From: Bradyrhizobium sp. CB3481 | GTDB lineage: Bacteria > Pseudomonadota > Alphaproteobacteria > Rhizobiales > Xanthobacteraceae | Assembly: GCF_029714305.1 (NCBI RefSeq) | Contig: NZ_CP121647.1 | Location: 6,220,501 to 6,284,500 of the forward strand | DNA: 64,000 bases | Direction of reading: 5' to 3' | Shown: piece after piece, positions 17,966-27,307 of the stretch | How positions within the stretch are numbered: the first letter of the stretch is position 1 | How the letters are laid out: every line of letters starts with the position of its first letter | Position numbers and translations under genes: made by a program | The notes under the pieces: generated by a model | Seen by the model: the letters and a program-made list of their open reading frames with translations, nothing else | Database searches by the model: none | Told to the model about the DNA's origin: nothing

Positions 17966-19003
17966 ATGCTCTTGAGCCGCGAAAACCTGCCGCAGACGAT
18001 TGCCGATGTCACCGCACTCGACGACTTGCTCTGCCGCCCGAGCCAGGCACTGATCGATGATCTCCGCAAGGTCGACGGCGACATCATGATCCTGGGTGTT
18101 GCCGGCAAGATGGGACCGACGCTGGCGGGCCTCGCCAAAGCGGCCGCGCCAGAGCGCCGCGTGATCGGCGTCGCCCGCTTCAGCGACCCCACCGTAAAGG
18201 ACTGGCTGCAGGCGCGCGGCGTCGAGACCGTCAATTGCGACCTGCTCGATGAAGCCGCCATCAAGGCGCTGCCGAAGGTTGCGAACATCGTGTTCATGGC
18301 GGGCCGCAAATTCGGCGCCGAGGGTGATCTGTCGCTAACCTGGGCGATGAATTCGCACGTTCCTGCCCTGGTCGCGCAGGCCTTTTCATCTTCGCGCATC
18401 GTCGCCTTCTCGACCGGCTGCGTCTATCCCTTCGTGCCGGTGGACGGCAAGGGCTCGACCGAAGATATGCCTCCCAATCCGCCCGGCGAATACGCGCAAT
18501 CCTGCGTCGGGCGCGAGCGCATGTTCGAATATTTCTCGAAGAAGTATTCCACTCCCGGGCGGCTGTTCCGGCTCAATTACGCGATCGACATGCGCTACGG
18601 TGTGCTGCACGACATCGCGAGCAAGGTGCTGCAGGGCAAGCCGATCGATGTCAGCCTCGGCCATGTCAATTTCATCTGGCAGGGCGATGCGTCGGCGCAG
18701 GCGCTGCGCTGCCTCGCTTATTGCGATACCCCGACCTCGCCGATCAATGTCAGCGGCCATGAAATCCTCGCCGTGCGCGATCTCGCGGCGAAATTCGGTC
18801 AGCGCTTTGGCCGTGCGCCCGTGATCGTCGGCAATGAAGAGCCGACGGCCTGGCTAACTGACACATCCCGGGCGGTGAAACTGTTCGGCCTTCCTGTTGT
18901 CGATACGGAGCAGCTCATCAGCTGGACCGCCGACTGGGTTGCGCGCTCCATGCCGAGCCTCGGCAAGCCCACCAAGTACGAGGTGCGTGATGGCCGCTAT
19001 TGA
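17966..19003 (+). CDS. NAD-dependent epimerase/dehydratase family protein
   Basis: This 345-aa extended-SDR protein has an N-terminal NAD-binding loop (LGVAGKMGPTLAGLA). The Ser region is FSTGCVYPFVP. The catalytic stretch reads YAQSCVGRERM, so the usual YxxxK has Cys where Lys is expected; the chemistry may differ from sugar epimerases. Start: ATG codons at 17960 and 17966 are both in frame, and AGGGA at 17955-17959 fits the second. It overlaps the GNAT gene by 14 bp and lies inside the ABC transporter operon, so it probably acts on the imported compound. Confidence 0.78.
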   Translation: MLLSRENLPQTIADVTALDDLLCRPSQALIDDLRKVDGDIMILGVAGKMGPTLAGLAKAAAPERRVIGVARFSDPTVKDWLQARGVETVNCDLLDEAAIKALPKVANIVFMAGRKFGAEGDLSLTWAMNSHVPALVAQAFSSSRIVAFSTGCVYPFVPVDGKGSTEDMPPNPPGEYAQSCVGRERMFEYFSKKYSTPGRLFRLNYAIDMRYGVLHDIASKVLQGKPIDVSLGHVNFIWQGDASAQALRCLAYCDTPTSPINVSGHEILAVRDLAAKFGQRFGRAPVIVGNEEPTAWLTDTSRAVKLFGLPVVDTEQLISWTADWVARSMPSLGKPTKYEVRDGRY

Positions 19004-19814
19004 GCCGATCGACATCGTCGAGCTCGGTATCGCCGATGCGCAGGCCGGGCTTGTGCTGTCGACCGAGGCGGGCTGGAACCAGAACGAGGCCGACTGGCGC
19101 GTTTTCCTTAGCCACGGAATCGTGTTCGGCGTGCGCGATAGCGGCCGGCTGGTCGCGACCGCAGCGCTATTGCCCTATTCCGCCGGCAACGCCTGGATCA
19201 GCATGGTGCTGGTGACGGCGGACTCTCGCCGCCGCGGCATCGCGACGAAGCTCGTCGATGCCTGCCTCGACGCGGCGAAACGGCGCGGCCTGACGACCTG
19301 GCTGGATGCAACGCCGGCCGGCGCCACCGTCTATGGTCCACTCGGCTTCATGCCGACCCTGCAATTGCGGCGGCTGCGGCTGGAGCAGCCGCAGACCGAC
19401 AAGGCGACGCGACCATTATCGGCGGGCAGCCTCGATGCCCTGGCCACGCGCGATAGCCGGGCCATGGGGTTCGACCGCAGCACGTTGCTGTCGGAATTTG
19501 CAGCTCGCCCCCGTTCCCGCATTGTGTCTGGCGAGCGAGCCATGGCCCTCGTCCGCGATGGGCGCGCCGCGCGGCACATCGGTCCGGTGCTGGCCGATCG
19601 CGCCGATCAGGCGTTAGGACTGGTGGATGCCATCGTCCGCTCCGAGAGCGGGCCCTGGCTGATCGATGCCGTCCACGCTCAGGACGAATTTTTAGAAGGG
19701 CTCGTCCACGCCGGCTGGAACATCGAGCGGCCGTTCCAGCGCATGCGCTTTGGCAAAGCGGCCGCCGCGCCCGCACAACTGCCGTTCGCCGTCGCCGGTC
19801 CGGAATTTGGATAG
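18990..19814 (+). CDS. GNAT family N-acetyltransferase
   Basis: This 274-aa protein has one GNAT domain (about residues 8-135) with the acetyl-CoA loop in VTADSRRRGIATKLVDA and YGPLGFMP. It is followed by a second, weaker acetyltransferase-like domain of the kind found in two-domain GNAT proteins. The ATG at 18990 overlaps the end of the epimerase-like gene, indicating translational coupling. The acceptor is presumably an amine formed in, or imported by, this module, but nothing in the sequence names it. Confidence 0.8.
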   Translation: MAAIEPIDIVELGIADAQAGLVLSTEAGWNQNEADWRVFLSHGIVFGVRDSGRLVATAALLPYSAGNAWISMVLVTADSRRRGIATKLVDACLDAAKRRGLTTWLDATPAGATVYGPLGFMPTLQLRRLRLEQPQTDKATRPLSAGSLDALATRDSRAMGFDRSTLLSEFAARPRSRIVSGERAMALVRDGRAARHIGPVLADRADQALGLVDAIVRSESGPWLIDAVHAQDEFLEGLVHAGWNIERPFQRMRFGKAAAAPAQLPFAVAGPEFG

Positions 19815-19822
19815 GAAGCGCC

Positions 19823-20878
19823 ATGCATCACAGCGAAATCAATGCCGAGGTCCGCAAGCTGATTGCCGATGGCACCGTACTGCCGGCACATCCGCTCGCG
19901 CTTGACGCCAATCGCAAGCTCGATGCCAGGCATCAGCGGGCACTGACGCGCTACTACCTCGATGCCGGCGCCGGCGGGCTGGCCGTCGGCGTTCACACCA
20001 CGCAATTCGCGATCCGCGACGTCGGCCTGTATCGCCCGGTGCTGGAGCTCGCAGCGGAGACGGCAGCTTCGTGGACCAAGCGGCCGGTCGCGATGGTGGC
20101 AGGATTGGCCGGCCCGACCCAGCAGGCCATCGCGGAAGCGCAAGCGGCGCGCAGCATCGGCTATCACGCCGGCCTGCTCAGCCTCGCCGCGATGAAATCG
20201 GCATCCGAGGACGAGATCATCGCCCATTGCGAGGCGGTCGCGGGCACAATCCCCCTCGTCGGCTTTTACCTGCAGCCAGCCGTCGGCGGCGTCATCCTCA
20301 GTGCCGATTTCTGGCGCCGCTTTGCTACCATCGACAACGTCATCGCCATCAAGATTGCGCCGTTCAACCGCTATCGGACGCTGGATGTGCTGCGCGGCGT
20401 TTCGGCGGCCGGCGCGCTCGACCGCGTCGCGCTCTATACCGGCAATGACGATCACATCCTGCTCGACCTCACGCTGCCGTTCGATCTGCGCGACAAGGGC
20501 GTCACCACCCGCGCCTATTTCAAGGGCGGTCTCCTCGGCCACTGGTCGGTGTGGACGGCGAGCGCGATCAAGCAGTTCGAGATGTGCAAGGCCGCGCGCG
20601 GCAGGGACACCGTTCCCGCTGATCTCCTGGCGCTCGACGCCCGCGTCACCGACTGCAACAGCGCATTCTTCGATGTCGCCAATAATTTTCACGGCTGCAT
20701 CGCCGGCTGCCATGAAGTGCTGCGGCGACAGGGGCTGATGCAGGGCCTCTGGTGCCTCGACCCTGACGAAGGGCTGAGCCCCGGCCAGATGCGAGCGATC
20801 GATCGCGTCTGCCGCGAGCATGCCGATCTCTCCGACGACGCCTTCGTGAAGGCGAACTTGCAGAAATGGCTGGCATGA
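19823..20878 (+). CDS. dihydrodipicolinate synthase family protein (DapA-like aldolase/lyase)
   Basis: This 351-aa protein is a DapA/NanA-type class I aldolase, somewhat longer than the roughly 295 aa of the family. The Schiff-base Lys is probably in VIAIKIAPFN, and the Tyr-containing strand is VGFYLQPAVGG. It would cleave or condense a 2-oxo acid through a lysine imine. It starts 8 bp after the GNAT gene and its stop overlaps the ATPase start (ATGA). It is a catabolic or anabolic enzyme of unknown substrate in the transporter module. Confidence 0.8.
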   Translation: MHHSEINAEVRKLIADGTVLPAHPLALDANRKLDARHQRALTRYYLDAGAGGLAVGVHTTQFAIRDVGLYRPVLELAAETAASWTKRPVAMVAGLAGPTQQAIAEAQAARSIGYHAGLLSLAAMKSASEDEIIAHCEAVAGTIPLVGFYLQPAVGGVILSADFWRRFATIDNVIAIKIAPFNRYRTLDVLRGVSAAGALDRVALYTGNDDHILLDLTLPFDLRDKGVTTRAYFKGGLLGHWSVWTASAIKQFEMCKAARGRDTVPADLLALDARVTDCNSAFFDVANNFHGCIAGCHEVLRRQGLMQGLWCLDPDEGLSPGQMRAIDRVCREHADLSDDAFVKANLQKWLA

Positions 20879-21654
20879 GCGCGGAGGAGCCCTTCATCAG
20901 CCTAAGAGGCGTCCGCAAGGTCTATCGCTCCAAGGGCGCCGAATTCCTCGCCGTCTCCGACGTCACGATGGACATCAGCGAAGGCGAATTAGTGTCGCTG
21001 GTGGGTCCGTCCGGCTGCGGCAAGACCACCGTGCTGAAGATTTTGGCTGGGCTGCATGCGGCCGATGGCGGCACCATCAAGATCGGCAATTCAAAAACGC
21101 CGTTCGACCCGGCCCGCGACATCGGCATGGTGTTCCAGCAGGCCTTGCTGCTGAAATGGCGCACCATTTTGGACAATGTGTTGCTGCCGGCCGAAATCGT
21201 CGGCCTGCCGATGAACGCGGCGCGAAGCCGCGCCCGTGACCTGCTCAACCTGGTCGGCCTTGCCGGCTACGAAGACAAATACCCGCAGCAACTGTCCGGC
21301 GGCATGCAGCAGCGCACGGCGATCGCGCGCGCTTTCATCCATGATCCAAAACTGATCCTGATGGACGAGCCGTTCGGCGCCCTCGACGCGCTGACGCGCG
21401 AACAGATGAACCTCGAAATGCTCAGGATCTGGCGCGAGAGTGGCAAGACTATTTTGTTCGTGACGCACTCGATCCAGGAGGCGGTGTTTCTCGCCTCCCA
21501 TTGCGCCGTGCTGACCGCCGGCCCGGCGCGGATGGCCGAATATTTCCCGATCGAGCTACCGTTCCCGCGGGCGCTGCCGATCAAGACCACCGATGAATTC
21601 GGCGCCTATGCGCGCCGGATCTATGCACGGCTGGGATTGAGCCCGAGCGCGTAG
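20875..21654 (+). CDS. ABC transporter ATP-binding protein (SsuB/TauB type)
   Basis: This 259-aa ATPase has Walker A GPSGCGKTT, Q-loop MVFQQALLLKW, signature LSGGMQQRTAIARAF, Walker B LILMDEPFGALD and the H-switch in VTHSIQEAVFLA. This is the nitrate/sulfonate/taurine-type importer ATPase. The ATG at 20875 forms a 4-bp ATGA overlap with the DapA-like gene; an alternative ATG lies at 20866. It completes the importer with the permease at 17181 and the binding protein at 15340. Confidence 0.9.
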   Translation: MSAEEPFISLRGVRKVYRSKGAEFLAVSDVTMDISEGELVSLVGPSGCGKTTVLKILAGLHAADGGTIKIGNSKTPFDPARDIGMVFQQALLLKWRTILDNVLLPAEIVGLPMNAARSRARDLLNLVGLAGYEDKYPQQLSGGMQQRTAIARAFIHDPKLILMDEPFGALDALTREQMNLEMLRIWRESGKTILFVTHSIQEAVFLASHCAVLTAGPARMAEYFPIELPFPRALPIKTTDEFGAYARRIYARLGLSPSA

Positions 21655-21784
21655 GCGCATAGCGCGGGCGCCTTGTCAGCCCGCTGCATACGCCCATGCA
21701 AGGAAACGCCTGTGGCCCACGCCGCGTCCGTAGTACGACGCCGGGAGACGGGCGCGTCCGCGGCCGCGTGGAGAGCCCGACAGA

Positions 21785-23170
21785 ATGTCCGCCGAAATAG
21801 CGAAACCAGCCGCCCCTATCGACGGCCTGCCGCCCGACCTCAGACGCTGGGCGGTCGCGGCGATCTTTACCGCGCTGGCGATGGCTTCGCTGGATACGGC
21901 GATCGCCAATATTGCGCTTCCGGCGATTGCGGCCGATCTCCACGTCAGCCCGGCGGATGTGGTCTGGGTGGTCAACATCTATCAGATCGCCCTGGTCGCG
22001 ACGCTGCTGCCGCTTGGCGCGCTCGGCGAGATCGTCGGCCATGAGCGTATCTATATCGGCGGCCTCGTGTTGTTCACGCTGGCCTCGCTCGGCTGCGCGC
22101 TGGCGTGGTCGCTACCCAGCCTGACGGCGGCCCGCGCGCTGCAAGGCCTTGGCGCCAGCGGCATCATGAGCGTGAACGCCGCGCTGGTTCGCTTCGTCTA
22201 TCCGACCCACATGCTGGGCCGCGGCTTCGGTCACAACGCGCTCGTGGTCGGAACGGCCTTCACGTTCGGTCCGAGCATTGCTTCCGCCATCCTCGCGGTC
22301 GGGACGTGGCCGTGGCTGTTCGCGATCAACATCCCGTTCGGGGTGATTGCGATCTGGATCGGCCTGAAGACGCTGCCGAAGACGCCGCGCGCAAAGCACG
22401 CCTTCGATTTTGCGAGCGCGGGCCTGACAACAAGCTGCCTCGGGCTGTTCATCATCGGCATTGGCGGCGCAGCCCATCAGGTCCCGCCCGCCCTGGTCGG
22501 GCTGACGCTCGGCGTGGCACTGGTTCTGGGCTGGATCATCGCCCGCGGGCATGCGGATCACCCGGCGCCGATGTTGCCGATCGATCTGTTCCGGCGGCCG
22601 ATGTTCGCGCTGTCGGCGGCCACATCGGTCTGCGCCTTCGCCGTACAGGGGCTGGCCTTCGTCTCGCTGCCTTTTTACTTCGAGGATGTGCTGCACCGCT
22701 CGCAGGTCGAGACCGGCTTCTTCATGACGCCCTGGCCGCTAGTGGTGGCGGTCATGGCGCCGATCGGCGGCCGGCTTTCCGATCGCTATCCCGTCGGCAT
22801 CCTCGGCGGCCTGGGCCTGGTATTGCTCGGCATCGGCATGGTCCTGCTGGCGACGCTGCCGCCGGATCCGAGCGTCGCCAATATCGTCTGGCGCACGGTG
22901 ATCTGCGGCATCGGATTCGGCTTCTTCCAGACGCCTAATTTACGGGCACTGATGTCGAGCGCACCACCGCATCGTAGCGGCAGCGCCAGCGGCATCGTTG
23001 CGACCGCGCGGCTGACTGGACAGACCCTCGGCGCGGCGCTGGCCGCCCTGTGCTTTGCACTCGCTGGTCACGACGGCGCGACGGTAGCGTTGGCACTGGG
23101 GGCCGGCTTTGCCGCGGTGGGGAGCCTGATGAGCTTCCTTCGTCTGGCGGTGGGTAAAGATCGAGCATGA
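21785..23170 (+). CDS. MFS transporter, EmrB/QacA-like 14-TM drug exporter
   Basis: This 461-aa protein has fourteen predicted membrane segments. TM1 carries the DHA2 signature FTALAMASLDTAIANIALPA, and the loop motif GALGEIVGHERIYIGG is the MFS motif A region. The family exports quaternary ammonium compounds, dyes and bile salts (SmvA/QacA type). It stands alone between the ABC module and the molybdenum hydroxylase genes. The actual substrate is unknown. Confidence 0.87.
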   Translation: MSAEIAKPAAPIDGLPPDLRRWAVAAIFTALAMASLDTAIANIALPAIAADLHVSPADVVWVVNIYQIALVATLLPLGALGEIVGHERIYIGGLVLFTLASLGCALAWSLPSLTAARALQGLGASGIMSVNAALVRFVYPTHMLGRGFGHNALVVGTAFTFGPSIASAILAVGTWPWLFAINIPFGVIAIWIGLKTLPKTPRAKHAFDFASAGLTTSCLGLFIIGIGGAAHQVPPALVGLTLGVALVLGWIIARGHADHPAPMLPIDLFRRPMFALSAATSVCAFAVQGLAFVSLPFYFEDVLHRSQVETGFFMTPWPLVVAVMAPIGGRLSDRYPVGILGGLGLVLLGIGMVLLATLPPDPSVANIVWRTVICGIGFGFFQTPNLRALMSSAPPHRSGSASGIVATARLTGQTLGAALAALCFALAGHDGATVALALGAGFAAVGSLMSFLRLAVGKDRA

Positions 23171-23324
23171 CAGCCATGCAACGGGCGCGTGCCCACGCAA
23201 CACCGGCCATTTGCATTTCTTCCCATCGATCACCACGCTTTTTCTTGATTTGAACTATTCCAGGTTGCGAGCCATCTTCCCGCGCGCAGCTCACTCGGTG
23301 GATTGAGCTAACAGGGGATACGCG

Positions 23325-23774
23325 ATGGCAAACCTCACCATTAACGGCAAAACAATAATCGTGGATGTCGAAGACGACACGCCGCTGCTTTGGGCAATCA
23401 GGGAGAACGTCGGACTGACCGGCACCAAATATGGATGCGGCATTGCACAATGCGGCGCCTGCACAGTTCATATCGACGGGGTCGCAATGCGCTCCTGCGG
23501 CGTCACCGTCAGCGAGGCGGTCGGCAAGCAGATCACCACCATCGAAGGACTCGCCACTGGCGGCGCCCTGCACAAGGTGCAGCAGGCCTGGATCGCCAAC
23601 GATGTCCCGCAATGCGGCTATTGCCAGGCCGGCATGATCATGGCGGTTGCGGCGCTTCTGAAGGAGAAGCCGAAGCCGACCGACAAGGACATCGACGAAG
23701 CCATCACCAATATCTGCCGATGCGGGACATTCCAGCAGGTCCGCGCGGCGATCCACGACGCCGCAAGCGCTTGA
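23325..23774 (+). CDS. [2Fe-2S] subunit of a molybdenum hydroxylase (IorA-like)
   Basis: This 149-aa protein carries both iron-sulfur clusters of xanthine-oxidase-family small subunits. A plant-type [2Fe-2S] site uses Cys38, Cys43, Cys46 and Cys58 ([17 protein letters not shown]), and a helical second site uses Cys97, Cys100, Cys131 and Cys133 (QCGYCQAGM and CRCGTFQQ). It passes electrons from the molybdenum centre of the next gene's product. The gap to that gene is 10 bp. It is the first gene of a same-strand run that ends with soxA. The name IorA reflects similarity to isoquinoline 1-oxidoreductase; the substrate is not established. Confidence 0.9.
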   Translation: MANLTINGKTIIVDVEDDTPLLWAIRENVGLTGTKYGCGIAQCGACTVHIDGVAMRSCGVTVSEAVGKQITTIEGLATGGALHKVQQAWIANDVPQCGYCQAGMIMAVAALLKEKPKPTDKDIDEAITNICRCGTFQQVRAAIHDAASA

Positions 23775-23784
23775 GGGGGATGTC

Positions 23785-25977
23785 ATGAACAAGCACGTCA
23801 TGCCCAAACTCAATCGCCGCGCCTTCGTGATCGGCACCGCCGCCGCCGGCGCCGGCCTCGCCATCGGCCTCGACATCCCCTTCGGCGGACCGCAGGTCGT
23901 CCGCGCCGCCGACGGCTCGCCGGAGGTCAACGTCTGGGTCGTGATCCGGCCCGACAACACGACCGTCATTCGCGTCGCCCGCTCCGAGATGGGCCAGGGC
24001 ACCCTCACCGGCCTCGCCCAGCTCGTCGCCGAGGAGCTCGAATGCGACTGGTCCAAGGTCGTCACCGAATATCCGACGCCGGGTCAGAGTGTCGCACGCA
24101 AGCGGGCCTGGGGCGACTTCTCGACCGGCGGCAGCCGCGGCATCCGCACCAGCCAGGAGTATGTCCGCAAAGGCGGCGCCACCGCGCGCATGATGCTGGT
24201 GCAGGCCGCCGCGAACGAATGGAAGGTGCCGGTGACGGAGTGCACCGCATCCAACAGCGTCATCACCCATACGCCGTCGGGCAAGACCACCACCTACGGC
24301 CAAGTGGTTGAAGCCGCCGCCAAGCTCACGCCGCCGGCGGACGCCGACGTCAAGCTGAAGGACCCGAAGGACTGGAAGATCGCCGGCAAGGGCGTCAAGC
24401 GGCTCGACACCGTCGACAAGACGACCGGCGCGATGATCTATGGCGCCGACGTCAAGCTGCCCGGCATGCTCAACGCCGCGATCAAGGACGCGCCGGTGTT
24501 CGGCAGCAAGCTGAAGAGCTATGACGAGGCCAAGATATCAGGCATGAAGGGCGTGAAGAAGGTGATGAAGGTCGGCGACAGCGCGGTCGCCGTCGTCGCC
24601 GATACCTGGTGGCACGCCAAGACCGCACTCGACGCGCTGCCGATCGTCTGGGATGAAGGCGAGAACGCAAAAGTCTCCAGCGAGTCGATCGCCAAATGGC
24701 TGGCCGAAGGTCTCGATAACAATCAGCCGGCCTATATCGGCAACCAGAACGGCGATGCCAAGGCCGCGATTGCCTCGGCCGTCAAGAAGGTCGAAGCGGT
24801 CTACAACTATCCCTACCAGAACCACGCCACGATGGAGCCGCTGAACGCCACGGCGCTCTACACGCCTGATAAATGCGAGGTCTGGTGCGGCACGCAGAAC
24901 GGCGAAGCGGCGTTCGCCGCCACGCTCGAAGCATCGGGATTGCCGGCCGAAAAATGCGAGGTGCACAAGCTCATCCTTGGCGGCGGTTTCGGCCGCCGCG
25001 GCATGACCGACTATGTCCGCCAGGCGGTCTTGATCGCCAAGGAGATGCCGGGCACGCCGGTCAAGCTGTTGTGGTCGCGCGAAGAGGATATGGCGCAAGG
25101 CAAATTCCATCCGGTCACGCAGTGCAAGCTGACCGGCGCCTTCGATGCCGACAACAATCTCACGGCACTGCATGTGCGATTGTCGGGACAATCGATCCTC
25201 TACACCGTGCGTCCCGCGGCGCTGGTGAACGGGATGGATCCCGCTGCCTTCCAGGGCCTCAGCCCGTCCGGCGATGCGGCGATCGGCTACTCCGTGCCGA
25301 ACCTGTTGGTCGAGCATTCCATGCGCAATCCGCACGTTCCGCCCGGCTTCTGGCGCGGCGTCAACGTGAACCAGAACGCGATCTACATGGAATGCTTCAT
25401 GGATGAGCTGGCGCATTCGGTGGGCCAGGATCCGGTGGAATTCCGCCGCAAGCTGATGAGCAAGCATCCGAAGCATCTCGCGGTGCTCAATGCCGTCGCC
25501 GAGAAGATCGGCTGGGGCAAGCCGGCGCCGCAAGGCGTCTATCGCGGCATTGCCCAGGTGATGGGCTATGGCAGCTATGTCGCGGGTGCCGCGGAAATCT
25601 CCGTGACCGACGGCAGCAAGATCAAGGTGCATCGCATCGTCGCCTCGACCGATCCCGGCTACATCGTCAATCCGGCGCAGGTCGAACGGCAGATCGCCGG
25701 CTCCTTCGTCTACGGCCTGTCCGCCCTGTTCTACGGCGGCTGCACGGTGAAGGACGGCAAGATGGAGCAGGCCAATTTCGACACCTACAATTCCATGCGC
25801 ATCGCCGAGATGCCGAAGGTGGAATGCGTAATGGTGCCGAGCGGCGGTTTCTGGGGCGGCGTCGGCGAGCCGACCATCGGCGTCGCCGCGCCCGCGGTGC
25901 TTAACGCCTACTTCGCGGCGACTGGCAAGCGCATCCGTTCGGTCCCCTTGCGGGACCAGAACATCACGTTCGCCTGA
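23785..25977 (+). CDS. molybdopterin-binding subunit of a periplasmic molybdenum hydroxylase (IorB-like)
   Basis: This 730-aa protein starts with a twin-arginine-type leader (LNRRAFVIGTAAAGAGLAIG), so the folded holoenzyme is probably exported to the periplasm. The body has the paired aldehyde-oxidase-type molybdopterin domains: GSPEVNVWVVIRPDN at the start, the GGGFGRRG loop, and the C-terminal GGVGEPT that contains the catalytic Glu of the family. No cytochrome domain is attached, unlike the NicB-like protein later in the window. GAGGGGG precedes the ATG. Together with the IorA-like subunit it should oxidise an N-heterocycle or aldehyde; linkage to sox genes makes a sulfur-related role worth testing. 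Confidence 0.88.
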   Translation: MNKHVMPKLNRRAFVIGTAAAGAGLAIGLDIPFGGPQVVRAADGSPEVNVWVVIRPDNTTVIRVARSEMGQGTLTGLAQLVAEELECDWSKVVTEYPTPGQSVARKRAWGDFSTGGSRGIRTSQEYVRKGGATARMMLVQAAANEWKVPVTECTASNSVITHTPSGKTTTYGQVVEAAAKLTPPADADVKLKDPKDWKIAGKGVKRLDTVDKTTGAMIYGADVKLPGMLNAAIKDAPVFGSKLKSYDEAKISGMKGVKKVMKVGDSAVAVVADTWWHAKTALDALPIVWDEGENAKVSSESIAKWLAEGLDNNQPAYIGNQNGDAKAAIASAVKKVEAVYNYPYQNHATMEPLNATALYTPDKCEVWCGTQNGEAAFAATLEASGLPAEKCEVHKLILGGGFGRRGMTDYVRQAVLIAKEMPGTPVKLLWSREEDMAQGKFHPVTQCKLTGAFDADNNLTALHVRLSGQSILYTVRPAALVNGMDPAAFQGLSPSGDAAIGYSVPNLLVEHSMRNPHVPPGFWRGVNVNQNAIYMECFMDELAHSVGQDPVEFRRKLMSKHPKHLAVLNAVAEKIGWGKPAPQGVYRGIAQVMGYGSYVAGAAEISVTDGSKIKVHRIVASTDPGYIVNPAQVERQIAGSFVYGLSALFYGGCTVKDGKMEQANFDTYNSMRIAEMPKVECVMVPSGGFWGGVGEPTIGVAAPAVLNAYFAATGKRIRSVPLRDQNITFA

Positions 25978-26035
25978 CAGTGAGAGACGGCGGCCTCGGT
26001 TCGGGGCCGCCGCTTCCCTTCTTCCGGATGTTGCC

Positions 26036-27307
26036 ATGGTCGCCACGCGCCTGATGACGCGCAGAGATGTCGTTCGCGGCATCGCCGCGTCTGCGGCTGC
26101 AGCATTGCCCTGCCCTTCATTTGCGCAAGGAACGGCGCGTGTCGTCGTGATCGGCGGCGGCTTCGGCGGCGCGAGCTGCGCGCGAGCGCTGCGGCAGCTT
26201 GATCAGGCGCTTCAGGTAAGCCTGATCGAGCCAAATCAAACCTTTACCGCCTGCCCGCTCAGCAACGAGGTGATCGCGGGCATGCGGGAGATGCCGGCAC
26301 AGCAATTTACCTACGATAGAATCGCTGCCGCGGGAGTAACCGTCATTGCCCAAGCCGGCGCCAAGGTCGACGCGCAGGCGCGCACCGTCGGTTTGGCCGA
26401 CGGGACTTCGCTTCCCTATGATCGCCTGGTGCTGTCGCCCGGCATTGATCTTCGCTTCGACGCCCTGCCCGGCTACGACGAAGCCGCTTCCGCCAAAATG
26501 CCCCATGCGTGGAAGGCCGGCGAACAGACGATGCTGCTACGCCGGCAGCTCGAAGCCATGGAGGACGGCGGCACGGTGGTGATCGCGGTCCCTGCGGCGC
26601 CGCTGCGCTGTCCACCAGCGCCCTACGAACGCGCCAGCCTCATCGCGCATTATTTGAAAGCCAGGAAGCCGCGCTCAAAAGTCCTGATCCTCGATGCCAA
26701 GGACGGCTTTTCGCAGCAGAGACTGTTCGAGGCGGCCTGGAAGGAGCTCTATCCCGACATGATCGAACGGATCGCATTGTCGCAAGGCGGCAGGGTGACT
26801 TCGGTGGAGACCGCGACCAGCACCATCGTCACCGATTTCGGCAATTATGTCGCCAATGTCGCGAGCGTAATCCCGTCGCAAAAGGCCGGGCGTATCGCCG
26901 AACTCGCCGGCGCCGCCGACAACACCGGCTGGTGCCCGATCGATCCGACGAACTTTGCCTCAAAGCTCGTCCCCAATGTTCACGTCATCGGCGACGCCTG
27001 CATTGCCGGGCAAATTCCGAAGGCGGCGTCCGCTGCAAGTGCACAAGGCAAGGCCTGCGCGGCCGCGATCGTCGCCATGCTGTCAGGCAAGGCACCCGAG
27101 ACGCCGCGGCTGAGCGGCGCCTGCTACAACACCGTCGCGCCGGGTTATGCCTTCTCGCTGTCGGGCGTCTATCAGCCGAAGGACGGCCAGTTCGCCGAAG
27201 TAGAAGGCGCGACCAGCCCGGTCAACGCGCCGCGCGAGGTGCGCCAGCGCGAGGCGCAAGGCGCTGAAGACTGGTTCAAAGCGATTACGGTGGAAACGTT
27301 TGGCTAG
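26036..27307 (+). CDS. flavocytochrome c sulfide dehydrogenase flavoprotein-type oxidoreductase (FccB/SoxF-like)
   Basis: This 423-aa protein has a twin-arginine-type leader (MTRRDVVRGIAASAAAALPC), an FAD motif VVVIGGGFGGASCARAL, and a C-terminal FCSD flavin-binding domain. Two cysteines in RCPPAPYERASL and GWCPIDPTNF correspond to the redox disulfide of sulfide:cytochrome c and sulfide:quinone reductases. It would oxidise sulfide or a sulfane in the periplasm and hand electrons to a cytochrome c. It is 58 bp after the hydroxylase gene and its stop overlaps the soxX start. SoxF in Paracoccus plays a similar accessory role. Confidence 0.85.
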   Translation: MVATRLMTRRDVVRGIAASAAAALPCPSFAQGTARVVVIGGGFGGASCARALRQLDQALQVSLIEPNQTFTACPLSNEVIAGMREMPAQQFTYDRIAAAGVTVIAQAGAKVDAQARTVGLADGTSLPYDRLVLSPGIDLRFDALPGYDEAASAKMPHAWKAGEQTMLLRRQLEAMEDGGTVVIAVPAAPLRCPPAPYERASLIAHYLKARKPRSKVLILDAKDGFSQQRLFEAAWKELYPDMIERIALSQGGRVTSVETATSTIVTDFGNYVANVASVIPSQKAGRIAELAGAADNTGWCPIDPTNFASKLVPNVHVIGDACIAGQIPKAASAASAQGKACAAAIVAMLSGKAPETPRLSGACYNTVAPGYAFSLSGVYQPKDGQFAEVEGATSPVNAPREVRQREAQGAEDWFKAITVETFG

